DNA of 49,719 bases, taken from positions 1-49,719 of the forward strand of contig NZ_JAASHM010000025.1 in NCBI RefSeq assembly GCF_019734195.1. Direction: 5' to 3'. Shown in pieces: positions 8,357 through 16,275 of this stretch (positions within the stretch are counted from its first letter, which is position 1; every line of letters starts with the position of its first letter). Below the pieces are notes generated by a model. That model was not told where the DNA came from and did not search any database. It was given only the letters and a program-made list of their open reading frames with translations. A program made the translations under genes and the position numbers. The stretch is from Clostridium sp. K13. GTDB lineage: Bacteria > Bacillota > Clostridia > Clostridiales > Clostridiaceae.

Positions 8357-10771
8357 CTAAATCTCCACAAATCTATATATTTCAAATTCTTCATCAAATT
8401 CTAATCTATACTTTTTATTTTCTTCTCTATTCTTTTCAGTAAATGTTAGCTGACTATTTTGTGATCCAGCACATTCAATCTTATTTATAAACTCAATAAA
8501 CTTAATAAAATGATTTTTGTCCTTTTTATTTGGTCTATATCCACTACTAACTCTTATTAACAATTCATATAGTGAATAATCTATATCTATTCCACAAGAA
8601 CTTTCTAAATTATTACCTTTATATTTAATTTCCATTTCAGTTAAGAACTTAATAAGCTCACTTTCCTTATTAATAGGTAGATTACTTGCATCAGCTTTTA
8701 TCTCTAATTCTTCACTTACTTTATATTTCACTTGATTTTTACCAATAAAAATATTTATATTATTTTTTTCTGCTTCACCATTCCACTTTAAGATACCATC
8801 TTTTATTTCACTATATAAAGCAACAAGCTTTGACTTTTCTCCTTTATTCCAGAAGTATAAGTACTTTATAAAGCTTTCATAGACTTCATCGTTTAATGAG
8901 AATAAATCCCCTTTTCCACAAAGATAATAACTTCTTATAAACAATTTCAATAAATTAGTTTTTATTTTTCTTCCTTCTAACTCATCAAAATTAACATTAT
9001 ATATTTTTTCTATATATCCTCTTGGATAATCTATATACTCCTCAAAAAATCCCATTAATTCTGTTGAATTATTAAACTTAATAATAAAATCATCAACTTT
9101 TTCATTTCTTATATTTAGCGGATCTAAAGTACTTAATGCATTAAATATAAATGATAATTCTTTATGATCAAAAATTATATTGGGAGTTAATGAATTTATA
9201 TACTCATCATTTTTAAGCTTTCCTATTTTATCTTTAAACATAGGTGAATTAACATCTATATACGACCTAGCAATTATTAAATCATACATGAAGTTTAATA
9301 ATGCCCTTGTTGAAATAATAATTTTATTCTTTATAATACATTGAACTAACAAATCTACTATTGCACTTTGTACATTATCTTCACTTATCAATTCATAATT
9401 AGCTTTAATAGGACATTTATCTTTATTCTTACAACTACTACAATTATCTTTATATGAATTATAAAACTCATTAACTTCTGATGGATTCGTTATTTTATTT
9501 ATTAATTCTTTAATATATTTAGACTGAACTTTACCATCTTTTAAAGTATATAAGTTGTAATCACTAAAATTAATAAATTGAATATTACTCTTCTCTTCAA
9601 ACTTATTATCAACAATACTCTTTTCTAGTATCTTTTTACTTTCAACATATTCTCTAAGTATAGTAAATCTATCACCATACTCAGAATCTATGAAATTATT
9701 TAATGTACCTAAATTAATAGCTAATATTAATTTTTTAGTACTTGTCTCTATTTTTTCATCACTAAAGCAATCTAAAACATCATTTAAAGTATCCATAGAT
9801 GTTTTATTCGGTTCTAAACTTTCTGTAGCATCATTATGTAATATAAAATTCTTCATTACATCTGGATACTTGCTTTTAAAATATGAAATTATATGTGATT
9901 TACCATCACCAACACTACCACAAACTAAAATTAATTGTGCTCTTTCTAACTTGTCTGCAGCTAATATTATATCTTGCAATTCATTTTGTGCATCTCTATT
10001 TACGTGCATATATTTTTTAAATGAACTAAACGTATTTAATCCCTCTACAGCTTCTTTAGATGATTCCTTTAATTTTGATAGTTCTTGAATAAGACATTCT
10101 TTTTTAACTTCTCTAGTCTCTTTTGAAATAGCAACTTCCTTAGTTACAATAACTTTTTTTTCTTCTTCCAATATCTTATTATTACTATCTTTCTCTTGTA
10201 TATTTATAAAAGTATCTTTACTAATACTTTCATTTGAAACCTTATCTAATATAATTTCTTCAGTCTTTTTATTTGAATGTATAAGTGAATCTACTTTTCC
10301 CATTAACTTCATTAATAGATTTGACTCTTCTTTTTTATCTTCACTATTTGAATTTGGTAATGGATCTTTATATAAAGGTGCATTAAAATTATAGTCTACA
10401 TATGTTTCTATAAACCAGCATGTAATTTTAAATATATATCTATGTATACTAAGTGCAATTTGTAATTCTCCTTCAGTAGCTTCATGTGCTACTTTATTTG
10501 CATTAATTCTTATCTGAAAGAAATAATCATTTATTTCATTTGGAAATACACTTGCAAATTTTAATTTACTTAATCTCTCAGCTAAATTTAAAGAGTTTAA
10601 CTCGTCCATTTCTTCAAACTTAGCAATTTCTTTACTTAATGTTTCTATAAAAACTCTTGACTTCACTATAACGCTATGTGGAGATGTAAATACTAGGCTA
10701 TTAATATCTTCTCCTAGGCTATACAGTTCTTTATAATCATTTTCTAAATATTTAAAAATATCTCTATTCAA
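8357..10771 (-). CDS. dptF: DptF with N-terminal DUF4145-like domain
   Basis: First gene of the operon; P-loop subunit of the Dnd-dependent restriction complex. Numbering from TTG 10771, residues ~15-125 resemble DUF4145 (Leu-rich helices, then the signature RINANKVAHE close to the IR-x-x-GN-x-AAH pattern). Residues ~130-240 are a charged, probably coiled-coil linker. The ATPase domain has Walker A CGSVGDGKS near 284. A Cys cluster CSSCKNKDKC lies near 447 and may bind metal. At 804 aa it is longer than the DptF core I remember (~500 aa), because of the N-terminal part. The TTG at 10771 is preferred over the one at 10789 because AAAGGAAG is spaced 7 nt before it and the longer start would overlap that site. 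Confidence 0.85.
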   Translation of the reverse strand: MNRDIFKYLENDYKELYSLGEDINSLVFTSPHSVIVKSRVFIETLSKEIAKFEEMDELNSLNLAERLSKLKFASVFPNEINDYFFQIRINANKVAHEATEGELQIALSIHRYIFKITCWFIETYVDYNFNAPLYKDPLPNSNSEDKKEESNLLMKLMGKVDSLIHSNKKTEEIILDKVSNESISKDTFINIQEKDSNNKILEEEKKVIVTKEVAISKETREVKKECLIQELSKLKESSKEAVEGLNTFSSFKKYMHVNRDAQNELQDIILAADKLERAQLILVCGSVGDGKSHIISYFKSKYPDVMKNFILHNDATESLEPNKTSMDTLNDVLDCFSDEKIETSTKKLILAINLGTLNNFIDSEYGDRFTILREYVESKKILEKSIVDNKFEEKSNIQFINFSDYNLYTLKDGKVQSKYIKELINKITNPSEVNEFYNSYKDNCSSCKNKDKCPIKANYELISEDNVQSAIVDLLVQCIIKNKIIISTRALLNFMYDLIIARSYIDVNSPMFKDKIGKLKNDEYINSLTPNIIFDHKELSFIFNALSTLDPLNIRNEKVDDFIIKFNNSTELMGFFEEYIDYPRGYIEKIYNVNFDELEGRKIKTNLLKLFIRSYYLCGKGDLFSLNDEVYESFIKYLYFWNKGEKSKLVALYSEIKDGILKWNGEAEKNNINIFIGKNQVKYKVSEELEIKADASNLPINKESELIKFLTEMEIKYKGNNLESSCGIDIDYSLYELLIRVSSGYRPNKKDKNHFIKFIEFINKIECAGSQNSQLTFTEKNREENKKYRLEFDEEFEIYRFVEI

Positions 10772-10902
10772 ATTAGTACTTCCTTTCAATATATTTAATT
10801 TATATATTATTAGATTTCATTCTATCATGATAAATAATTTATAAGTAATCCCTATTTATTCATTTTTATAAATTGACATTCATTTTTATCCCAAATATCC
10901 TT

Positions 10903-10948
10903 ATCTAAAATAGGATACCTAAGGTTATTTAGGTATCCTATTTTAGAT
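10903..10948. promoter_or_regulatory. Perfect 20 bp inverted repeat upstream of dptF
   Basis: Arms 10903-10922 and 10929-10948 pair without mismatch around a 6-nt loop (GGTTAT); the arm begins ATCTAAAATAGG. No U-tract follows on either strand, so a simple terminator is less likely than an operator or RNA processing hairpin. It lies about 130 bp upstream of the dptF start, in the region that should control the defence operon. Confidence 0.6.
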
Positions 10949-11295
10949 ATCTATAACTTTATAAAATTATTTTTACTATTTCACTAAAATATATTAATTT
11001 ATCTAATTTAAATCCATGTAATAATAAATATATTTTATCATAAAACCATTATATCTTCTTTTATTTCTCTAGTATACTACTCATAATATTATTAAGCATA
11101 ATGAATATTAATTTTATCTAATTCTTATATATTATTTTATATAATTTATAAGAAATAATTTTATTTATTATAAATTTATTCATGTTCTATTCAAATAAAT
11201 TATACAATAAATATGACTCTATTATTTGTCGAATATTGTTATATACTTTTAAGTATATTATGTTATTATAGTTATTTCTTGTTAATAAATTATTA

Positions 11296-11323
11296 AAAGC
11301 ACTTACATTCAAGTAAGCGCTTT
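11296..11323 (-). terminator. Terminator of the YHYH-domain gene
   Basis: Stem AAAGCACTTAC/GTAAGCGCTTT with a 6-nt loop; on the minus strand it is followed by TTAATAATTT. It lies about 70 bp past the stop codon of the gene at 11391-12503. Confidence 0.65.
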
Positions 11324-11390
11324 ATATTAAATATTATAGTTTTTATAGTTTATTTGTGGTATACCTAAGCATACATTGAAATTTATATAA

Positions 11391-12503
11391 CTAAGAAACT
11401 TTCTTCTCATCCTTATCCAAATCTAAAATTGCCTTTTTTGAAGCTTTCTTCTTTTTCATAATAAAAGCTCCACCAGCTCCAGTAACAACTAACACTCCTA
11501 CAACTGTAGCTGTAACAGCCTTAGCTCGTTTCTCTTTTTCTAATCTTAACTCTTCTGCTCCCTCATTATAAGATGCCATTACTACCTCTTCAGCAATGGA
11601 TAACTTTTCAGGTACAGAATACTCTTCCTCAGCATATCCTGCTTCATATGCAGCATTCTTCTCGTTCTCTAAATCAGCTGCTCCAATAGAATACCCCTTA
11701 TTATATGAACTTATCTCTTCTTCATTATTAAAACTTGAAGCATCTGAATCAATACACTTTAATGCTTGTACATATCCAGCATCATATGCAACTTCTTTTA
11801 ATTCAGTAGTTTTCTTATTATACGCAGTTGTATATTTTTCTTTTAACTCACTTGGAACATTACCCCCAAAATTTCTCATTACAAAATTATGAGCATCCTC
11901 TTCACCATATTGTATATAAGAATTGGTATTTTCTTCTATATATACTCTTTTTCCCTCTCTATAGCCCTTTAAATAAGAATCACTCACAGCTTGTACAGTA
12001 TATGTATTATTTTCATCTTCACACTTATACCCTAATGCATAACCTTCATTATATGCACTACTAATATTATCTTCTAATTCACTTTTACCTTTTTCGTATC
12101 CATTAGAATATCCACTTTGATATTCTGCTGAATAAGTTGATGAATTGCTATTATTAAATTCATGTCCATTACATCCTGCTGAATATCCGGCATTATATCC
12201 TGAATCATTAGCTTCTTTCTTTGCAGCAGCAATGATGGCTTCTTGTGATGATGTACTTGATCCACCACCTGAGCTGCCCACTGAAGATGATGTACTTGAA
12301 TAAGGACATCCCCCATTATTATGTAAATGAGCTGGATTTCCTCCACAATGATAGTGATATGAATCAAGTCCAGATTTATTTTTATTATCTTTATGACCTC
12401 CGTTAGAATCAGTTCTTCCACTATGAGCAAAAGCTAATTGAGTAGTTAAAGGCATAGCAACTAATAGTGCTATAATTGTTTTTGTAATTTTCTTGTTTAT
12501 CAT
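11391..12503 (-). CDS. Secreted YHYH-domain surface protein with C-terminal anchor
   Basis: 370 aa. Residues 1-26 form a signal peptide (Lys-rich start, hydrophobic core, cleavage near AFAHS). Residues ~27-68 form the YHYH-type module: HSGRTDSNGG, SYHYHCGGNPAHLH and NGGCPY, rich in His and Cys and likely metal-binding. A Ser/Gly-rich linker follows, then repeated segments of the type AY(N/E)xGYxxGY spaced through residues ~95-300, suggesting a repetitive extended stalk. Near the C-terminus a hydrophobic segment (VVGVLVVTGAGGAFI) is followed by a Lys-rich tail, so the protein should be membrane-anchored with its domain outside. ATG 12503 has GGGGG upstream. The function of the family is unknown to me; a TGTCGAA (Spo0A-like) site lies about 130 bp upstream. 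Confidence 0.8.
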   Translation of the reverse strand: MINKKITKTIIALLVAMPLTTQLAFAHSGRTDSNGGHKDNKNKSGLDSYHYHCGGNPAHLHNNGGCPYSSTSSSVGSSGGGSSTSSQEAIIAAAKKEANDSGYNAGYSAGCNGHEFNNSNSSTYSAEYQSGYSNGYEKGKSELEDNISSAYNEGYALGYKCEDENNTYTVQAVSDSYLKGYREGKRVYIEENTNSYIQYGEEDAHNFVMRNFGGNVPSELKEKYTTAYNKKTTELKEVAYDAGYVQALKCIDSDASSFNNEEEISSYNKGYSIGAADLENEKNAAYEAGYAEEEYSVPEKLSIAEEVVMASYNEGAEELRLEKEKRAKAVTATVVGVLVVTGAGGAFIMKKKKASKKAILDLDKDEKKVS

Positions 12504-12629
12504 ATTTATCCCCCGTTTTCTATTATTTATATTTTGTTTTTACTAATATAAATAATCTTTCAAAATCATTAAACATATTCCCCTTATATATTCAACTCTA
12601 GTATTATAATAAATAAAACAATATTTTTC

Positions 12630-12636
12630 TGTCGAA
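12630..12636 (+). promoter_or_regulatory. Spo0A-box-like site TGTCGAA
   Basis: Exact match to the 0A-box core TGTCGAA, in the leader region of the YHYH gene (start 12503). Similar sites are at 11227 and 21345. A 7-mer alone is weak evidence. Confidence 0.35.
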
Positions 12637-12718
12637 TTTAGTCGTTATTACAAAAGTAATTTTATCCAAAATATTCATCTCATATTATTTATATAATCAG
12701 TTCTTTCCTTAATAAATA

Positions 12719-12769
12719 AAAAAAGACTAGTACAATAATATAATTAATAAAAAATATTATTGTACTAGT
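12719..12769 (-). terminator. Terminator of the HNH-like gene
   Basis: 15 bp stem ACTAGTACAATAATA pairing with TATTATTGTACTAGT (726-740/755-769); on the minus strand it is followed by a T-rich run (CTTTTTTTATTT). It ends the coupled pair at 12792-14001. Confidence 0.75.
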
Positions 12770-12791
12770 TTATTTTTACTTATTAATATAT

Positions 12792-13508
12792 TTAACTTTT
12801 TATCATCTCTTTATACTCATCATACCACTTAATATTCCATCCATTCTTAAAACACAACCTATACAATTGCTCTTCATCGTTTACACTTTCACTTGTTATT
12901 AAATTATGTGTCTCCTTATTAACTATAAGGCCATTCCATATATACTCTGAAACTTCTGGATACATTGTGACACTTCTTATATGTGAAAACTCTGCTTTTC
13001 TCTTGTCTAATTTTTCATTAGTAAGTTCATCTCTTACTATTTTGAACTTACTAATTCGTTGTTTTTTAAGCTTCTTAATATTTTTCCTTTGTAATTCTAA
13101 TGCTTGACTTTGTAAAACCTTAATATCATTAGAATTATTTATTTCATCTAGAATATTGAAAATAAGCTTTAAGTAATTATTTTGAGGATGATCCTCTATC
13201 CTCTTTGCTATTATTGAAACAAGGCTTGACCATCTAATATAAGTTGTATTATTAAAGCTTTCTTTATATTTGTTGTCAATTGACTCTATAATATAAGCTG
13301 CATCACCTTTACTTTTAACTCTTATTATTGTGTGCAACTTACTACAATCAAACCATACAACTCCCTTATTATCTACAATCCCACTTCCAATAGCATTAGA
13401 TATTTTCTTAACAGTAATTTTATCTAAATCCTCAGCCTTTTTAGGCATTTCATATCTTATATCCTTTATATAAGATTTAATAATTACTAATTGCTTATTT
13501 TTATTCAT
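12792..13508 (-). CDS. Unknown protein with C-terminal HNH-like motif
   Basis: 238 aa, not assigned to a named family. The C-terminal third reads FSHIRSV (H176), then WNGLIVN (N192) and THNLIT (H201); the order H-I ... N-G-L ... H fits the beta-beta-alpha metal core of HNH nucleases, but no Cys pair and no clear DH/EH start is present. Residues ~130-165 are strongly basic (KKLKKQR). The N-terminal half has no motif I can name. The ATG at 13508 overlaps the stop of the upstream J-domain gene by 8 nt, so the two proteins are probably made together and may act together. Nuclease activity is inference. Confidence 0.6.
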   Translation of the reverse strand: MNKNKQLVIIKSYIKDIRYEMPKKAEDLDKITVKKISNAIGSGIVDNKGVVWFDCSKLHTIIRVKSKGDAAYIIESIDNKYKESFNNTTYIRWSSLVSIIAKRIEDHPQNNYLKLIFNILDEINNSNDIKVLQSQALELQRKNIKKLKKQRISKFKIVRDELTNEKLDKRKAEFSHIRSVTMYPEVSEYIWNGLIVNKETHNLITSESVNDEEQLYRLCFKNGWNIKWYDEYKEMIKS

Positions 13509-14001
13509 GTTTTACCATCTTATTATAAATGCTTGTAAGCTCTGCCATAGCCTCTACGGACTTTTCACAACTACAAATGTCAGGATGTATACTTTTAGCT
13601 ATATTCATATACCATTCTCTCGCAGCCTCTTTATTTACATATAACGATTTATATATTTTAAGCTGTCTCATCCTTTCTTCTCCACTTAGCTCTAATAAGC
13701 AAAATATATATTTATCAGCTTCACTTTTAAAATAATTAAAGTTTATATCATTAGCTTGTCCTAAATATTCTTTTCTATTATAGCCATTTATATCACTACC
13801 ATTAAAATTATTTATTATTTTCTTTAATGATAATATCTTTTCATATTGACCTTTCCAACTACTACTACCCATTTTTATAAAGCCCTCTAATTTACTTCTT
13901 CCAGTTATTCTTTTTATATCTTTGTTAATCTCCATTTTAACTACTTTTAAATTTCCTATTTGTTTTAATTCTTCAATACTACTAGCTTCATACCACTTCA
14001 T
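13501..14001 (-). CDS. J-domain-like protein
   Basis: 166 aa from ATG 14001, chosen because AAGGAG lies 10 nt upstream; an in-frame GTG at 14010 is too close to it. The C-terminal ~45 residues look like a J-domain: an amphipathic helix ending NIAKSIHPDI with the diagnostic HPD at residues 139-141, then a helix with EAMAELTSIYNKM. In DnaJ-type proteins HPD stimulates an Hsp70 ATPase. The J-domain is at the C-terminus instead of the usual N-terminus, and no G/F, zinc-finger or client domain is present. No Hsp70 gene is nearby. First gene of a two-gene unit with the HNH-like protein. Confidence 0.65.
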   Translation of the reverse strand: MKWYEASSIEELKQIGNLKVVKMEINKDIKRITGRSKLEGFIKMGSSSWKGQYEKILSLKKIINNFNGSDINGYNRKEYLGQANDINFNYFKSEADKYIFCLLELSGEERMRQLKIYKSLYVNKEAAREWYMNIAKSIHPDICSCEKSVEAMAELTSIYNKMVKHE

Positions 14002-14018
14002 TTTAACCACACTCCTTA

Positions 14019-14107
14019 ATACAATATATATTAATAATATTCCATTTAGAATTCCATATATTATTCCAGAATATCAAAACTTAATGTTCAATGATAATTC
14101 AGAGTAA
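14019..14107 (+). pseudogene. 3'-end fragment of a copy of the gene at 21491
   Basis: In one plus-strand frame this stretch encodes NTIYINNIPFRIPYIIPEYQ followed by NLMFN, ending in TAA. It closely matches the C-terminal region of the membrane protein at 21491-22846 (NYIHYNTPFRLPYNIPEYQ, NLMFN). The nucleotide identity is also clear. The upstream 95% of the gene is absent; the fragment lies directly next to the start of the oppositely oriented J-domain gene. Confidence 0.75.
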
Positions 14108-14202
14108 CATTCTTCAAATTTTAGTAAAAAAATAGAGAAATCATAAATTAATAGATTATCATCAAAATCTTTTTTCTTTAATTAATGCTTCAATTAAAGA
14201 AT

Positions 14203-14260
14203 TAAAGAATAAAGCAAAACAGCTGCAAAATATTTTTGCAACTGTTTTATTTATTCTTTA
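14203..14260. terminator. Bidirectional terminator hairpin
   Basis: Long imperfect stem TTAAAGAATAAA..AAAACAG..TGCAAAA pairing with TTTTGCAACTGTTTT..ATTCTTTAA, with T/A runs on both sides. It lies about 150 bp past the stop of the gene at 14406 on the minus strand. Its inner stem resembles the hairpin at 19906-19936. The rest of the 14108-14405 gap shows no gene. Confidence 0.65.
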
Positions 14261-14405
14261 AATTTTTCTATATTAACACAGATAAATTCATTACACTCTA
14301 TAATCTGTTCATTTTACTTTCTCTTCATATCCCTATTTATAAGCCCAATTTATTTTAGAGTATCAATTTTCTTATAATAAGCCTTCTTTAAAATTTAATT
14401 GTTAG

Positions 14406-14846
14406 CTAATATGCTCCCCATCCATTAACTTTCCATTCATTATCTTCATTAATCAACTCAAATGCTTTAGCTGAAATAGACTTTCCAGGTTGCCAATCTC
14501 CTGTTGCTATTGAATTTTCATAACATCTAACTTCTACCTCTGCATCTACTATTATCCTATCTGGCTTACTCTCTCTTATTGTGTATTTTAATAACTTTGC
14601 AGATTCTAAAGTTTCATTTAACGCAGTTATTATACTTTGGTCAAATCCATTTCCCCACTCAATAGTAGAATACATCTTTAAATCATTTATGTCCTTTTTA
14701 GATAACGAATCTAAATATTGGGATATTATCCTTTCAGAAATTTCATTATAATTACTTTTACTCTTATCTTGAGAAGTCCCAACATTATAGCCAACTAGCG
14801 CTAAAAATGTTAGTAATAAAACTAAAATAATACATACTTTTCTCAT
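14406..14846 (-). CDS. Small exported protein with altered lipobox
   Basis: 146 aa. The N-terminus is a signal peptide: MRK, a hydrophobic core, then LALVGYN. The last part looks like a lipobox (LVGC) in which Cys is Tyr; the codon TAT is one base from TGT. The mature part (~125 aa) has the look of small NTF2-like/DUF4829-type domains: SERIISQYLDSLSKKD at the start, ELINEDNEWKVNGWGAY at the end, the usual Trp-x-V-x-x-W finish. Its role is unknown. ATG 14846 has AGAGGGG upstream. Confidence 0.65.
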   Translation of the reverse strand: MRKVCIILVLLLTFLALVGYNVGTSQDKSKSNYNEISERIISQYLDSLSKKDINDLKMYSTIEWGNGFDQSIITALNETLESAKLLKYTIRESKPDRIIVDAEVEVRCYENSIATGDWQPGKSISAKAFELINEDNEWKVNGWGAY

Positions 14847-14891
14847 AATTTATCCCCTCTTTTAATTCTACTAAACTACAAGCTTAATAAT

Positions 14892-14949
14892 ACAATTTTG
14901 TACTAAATAAAGTCTAATTTACATATTAATTAAAAATATTGTGCTATTC
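14892..14949. repeat. 58 bp direct repeat, copy 1
   Basis: Matches 16067-16124 without gaps, about 46 of 58 positions by eye (shared core ACTAAATAAAGT). The copies lie on either side of fmt, each upstream of a minus-strand gene. Confidence 0.6.
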
Positions 14950-14970
14950 AAAGTTCAAGCTATTTTAATA

Positions 14971-15924
14971 TTATGTTAATACAATGCCCTTTTCTATTTT
15001 GTTTCCTTTTAAAAATTCTTTTACCTGAAGAGGTTTTCCCCCAGGAAACTGTAATATTTCTATAATCAGAATACCGTTATTTGTGGCAACTGCAATTCCT
15101 TCATCATTTGCATCTATGATATAACCTGGCGGTTTAGTAATATTTGCCTCTATTGACTTTGATTTAAATATTTTAATTGGAATATCTTTATAATAAGTAT
15201 GAGCAGTTGGCCATGAGTTTATATTTTTATATGGCCAACAACTCAATCCTCTTATTAAATTATGTATGTTAATACTACTATCATTCCAATTAATCCTTGC
15301 CATTTGCTTGTTTAACATCTGTACATAAGAACTTCCATCACTGGGTTGCTTTACCCCAGAAATTTTTCCTGTGATAATTCCATTTATTGTTTCCTCTAAT
15401 AGTTCAGCACCGTTTATTTTTAATAAATTGTACAATTCTCCAGCTGTCATAGATTCAGATATGTCAAACTCACTTGTCATAAGCATCTCACCCGTATCTA
15501 TACCAGTATCCATTAGTATAGTCGTATTTCCAGTTCTTATTTCTCCATTTATTAAACTCCAGTTTATTGGCGATGACCCTCTATACTTTGGAAGAAGAGA
15601 TGCATGTAGACAAATACATCCATGTCTTGGTATATCAAGTATATCCTTAGTTATGATCTGACCATATGCTACAACAATGATAAAATCAGGTTCTATTTCT
15701 TTTAATTTATTAATAATTATAGAGTCTGTTTTTATTTTTTCAGGCTGAAAAATTGGAATTCCATTCGATAGTCCAACCTCCTTGACTGGTGAAATTGCTA
15801 CCTTTTTTCCTCTTCCACTTGGTTTATCAGGTTGTGTTACAATGGCACTTACATTATATTTCTCTATCATTTTCTTCAATGAGGGAACTGCAAAATCAGG
15901 AGTTCCCATAAAAACTATTTTCAT
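14971..15924 (-). CDS. fmt: Methionyl-tRNA formyltransferase
   Basis: Transfers a formyl group from 10-formyl-THF to Met-tRNAfMet for translation initiation, cytosolic. 317 aa, the usual full length. N-terminal Rossmann-like transferase domain starts MKIVFMGTPDFAVPSL; TQPDKPSGRGKK is the typical early loop; the formyl-THF site motif HASLLPKYRGSSPIN lies near residues 106-120, with the catalytic N/H/D set expected (H and D in LMDTGIDTGEML). The C-terminal OB-like domain ends with LQVKEFLKGNKI. ATG 15924 has AGGGAGG upstream. Clostridial fmt is usually next to def, priA or rsmB; none is here, so this may be a second copy. Confidence 0.93.
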   Translation of the reverse strand: MKIVFMGTPDFAVPSLKKMIEKYNVSAIVTQPDKPSGRGKKVAISPVKEVGLSNGIPIFQPEKIKTDSIIINKLKEIEPDFIIVVAYGQIITKDILDIPRHGCICLHASLLPKYRGSSPINWSLINGEIRTGNTTILMDTGIDTGEMLMTSEFDISESMTAGELYNLLKINGAELLEETINGIITGKISGVKQPSDGSSYVQMLNKQMARINWNDSSINIHNLIRGLSCWPYKNINSWPTAHTYYKDIPIKIFKSKSIEANITKPPGYIIDANDEGIAVATNNGILIIEILQFPGGKPLQVKEFLKGNKIEKGIVLT

Positions 15925-15944
15925 TATTCATACCTCCCTTTGAT

Positions 15945-15966
15945 ACTACAAAATATATTTTGTAGT
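15945..15966. promoter_or_regulatory. 22 bp perfect palindrome in the fmt leader
   Basis: Half-site ACTACAAAATA, continuous palindrome without loop, 10 nt upstream of the fmt ribosome binding site. It could be an operator or an mRNA hairpin near the start. Confidence 0.45.
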
Positions 15967-16066
15967 TATTTATTTTTATACAACAATTTACAAATATTCC
16001 TTTAATCTAACTTCTAAATTTCTATTTATCTATTAATTTTAAAATCAAACTCACTTATATAACAAC

Positions 16067-16124
16067 ACAATTATACACTAAATAAAGTATTATTTTCATA
16101 TCAATTACAAATATTCTACTACTT
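16067..16124. repeat. 58 bp direct repeat, copy 2
   Basis: Partner of 14892-14949, same orientation. It lies about 140 bp upstream of fmt; on the minus strand it contains a TATAAT. Confidence 0.6.
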
Positions 16125-16202
16125 CGTCTTAAAAGATTAAATTTTTTAAGTACAAATATGCCTAATATAAAAAATGAAACCTTGGAATTTTTAGAATAAA
16201 AT

Positions 16203-16249
16203 AAAATACCTAGGATAACTGAAATATTCAGATTATTCTAGGTATTTTA
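16203..16249 (-). terminator. Terminator of the MATE gene
   Basis: Stem AAAATACCTAGGATAA pairing with TTATTCTAGGTATTTT, topped by CTGAA/TTCAG. Downstream of the MATE stop at 16276. A closely similar hairpin is at 22861-22914. Confidence 0.75.
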
Positions 16250-16275
16250 TCTTACTGCTACATTTTTGCACTTCT

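Larger units (their letters stand above)
10772..11390. other. AT-rich intergenic region upstream of dptF
   Basis: About 620 bp with no credible ORF. It must hold the dptF promoter. It contains a perfect 20 bp inverted repeat (10903-10948), a Spo0A-box-like TGTCGAA at 11227-11233, and the terminator of the next gene at 11296-11323. Otherwise the sequence is very low-complexity A/T and I see no RNA gene. Confidence 0.6.

Noticed and set aside
10772..11390. Hidden small gene or antitoxin before dptF
   Set aside because: Stops are dense in all six frames and no start with a ribosome binding site was found.
12074..12430. Frame overlapping the YHYH gene, rich in Ile/Met
   Set aside because: Frame shadow of a repetitive gene; composition is not protein-like.
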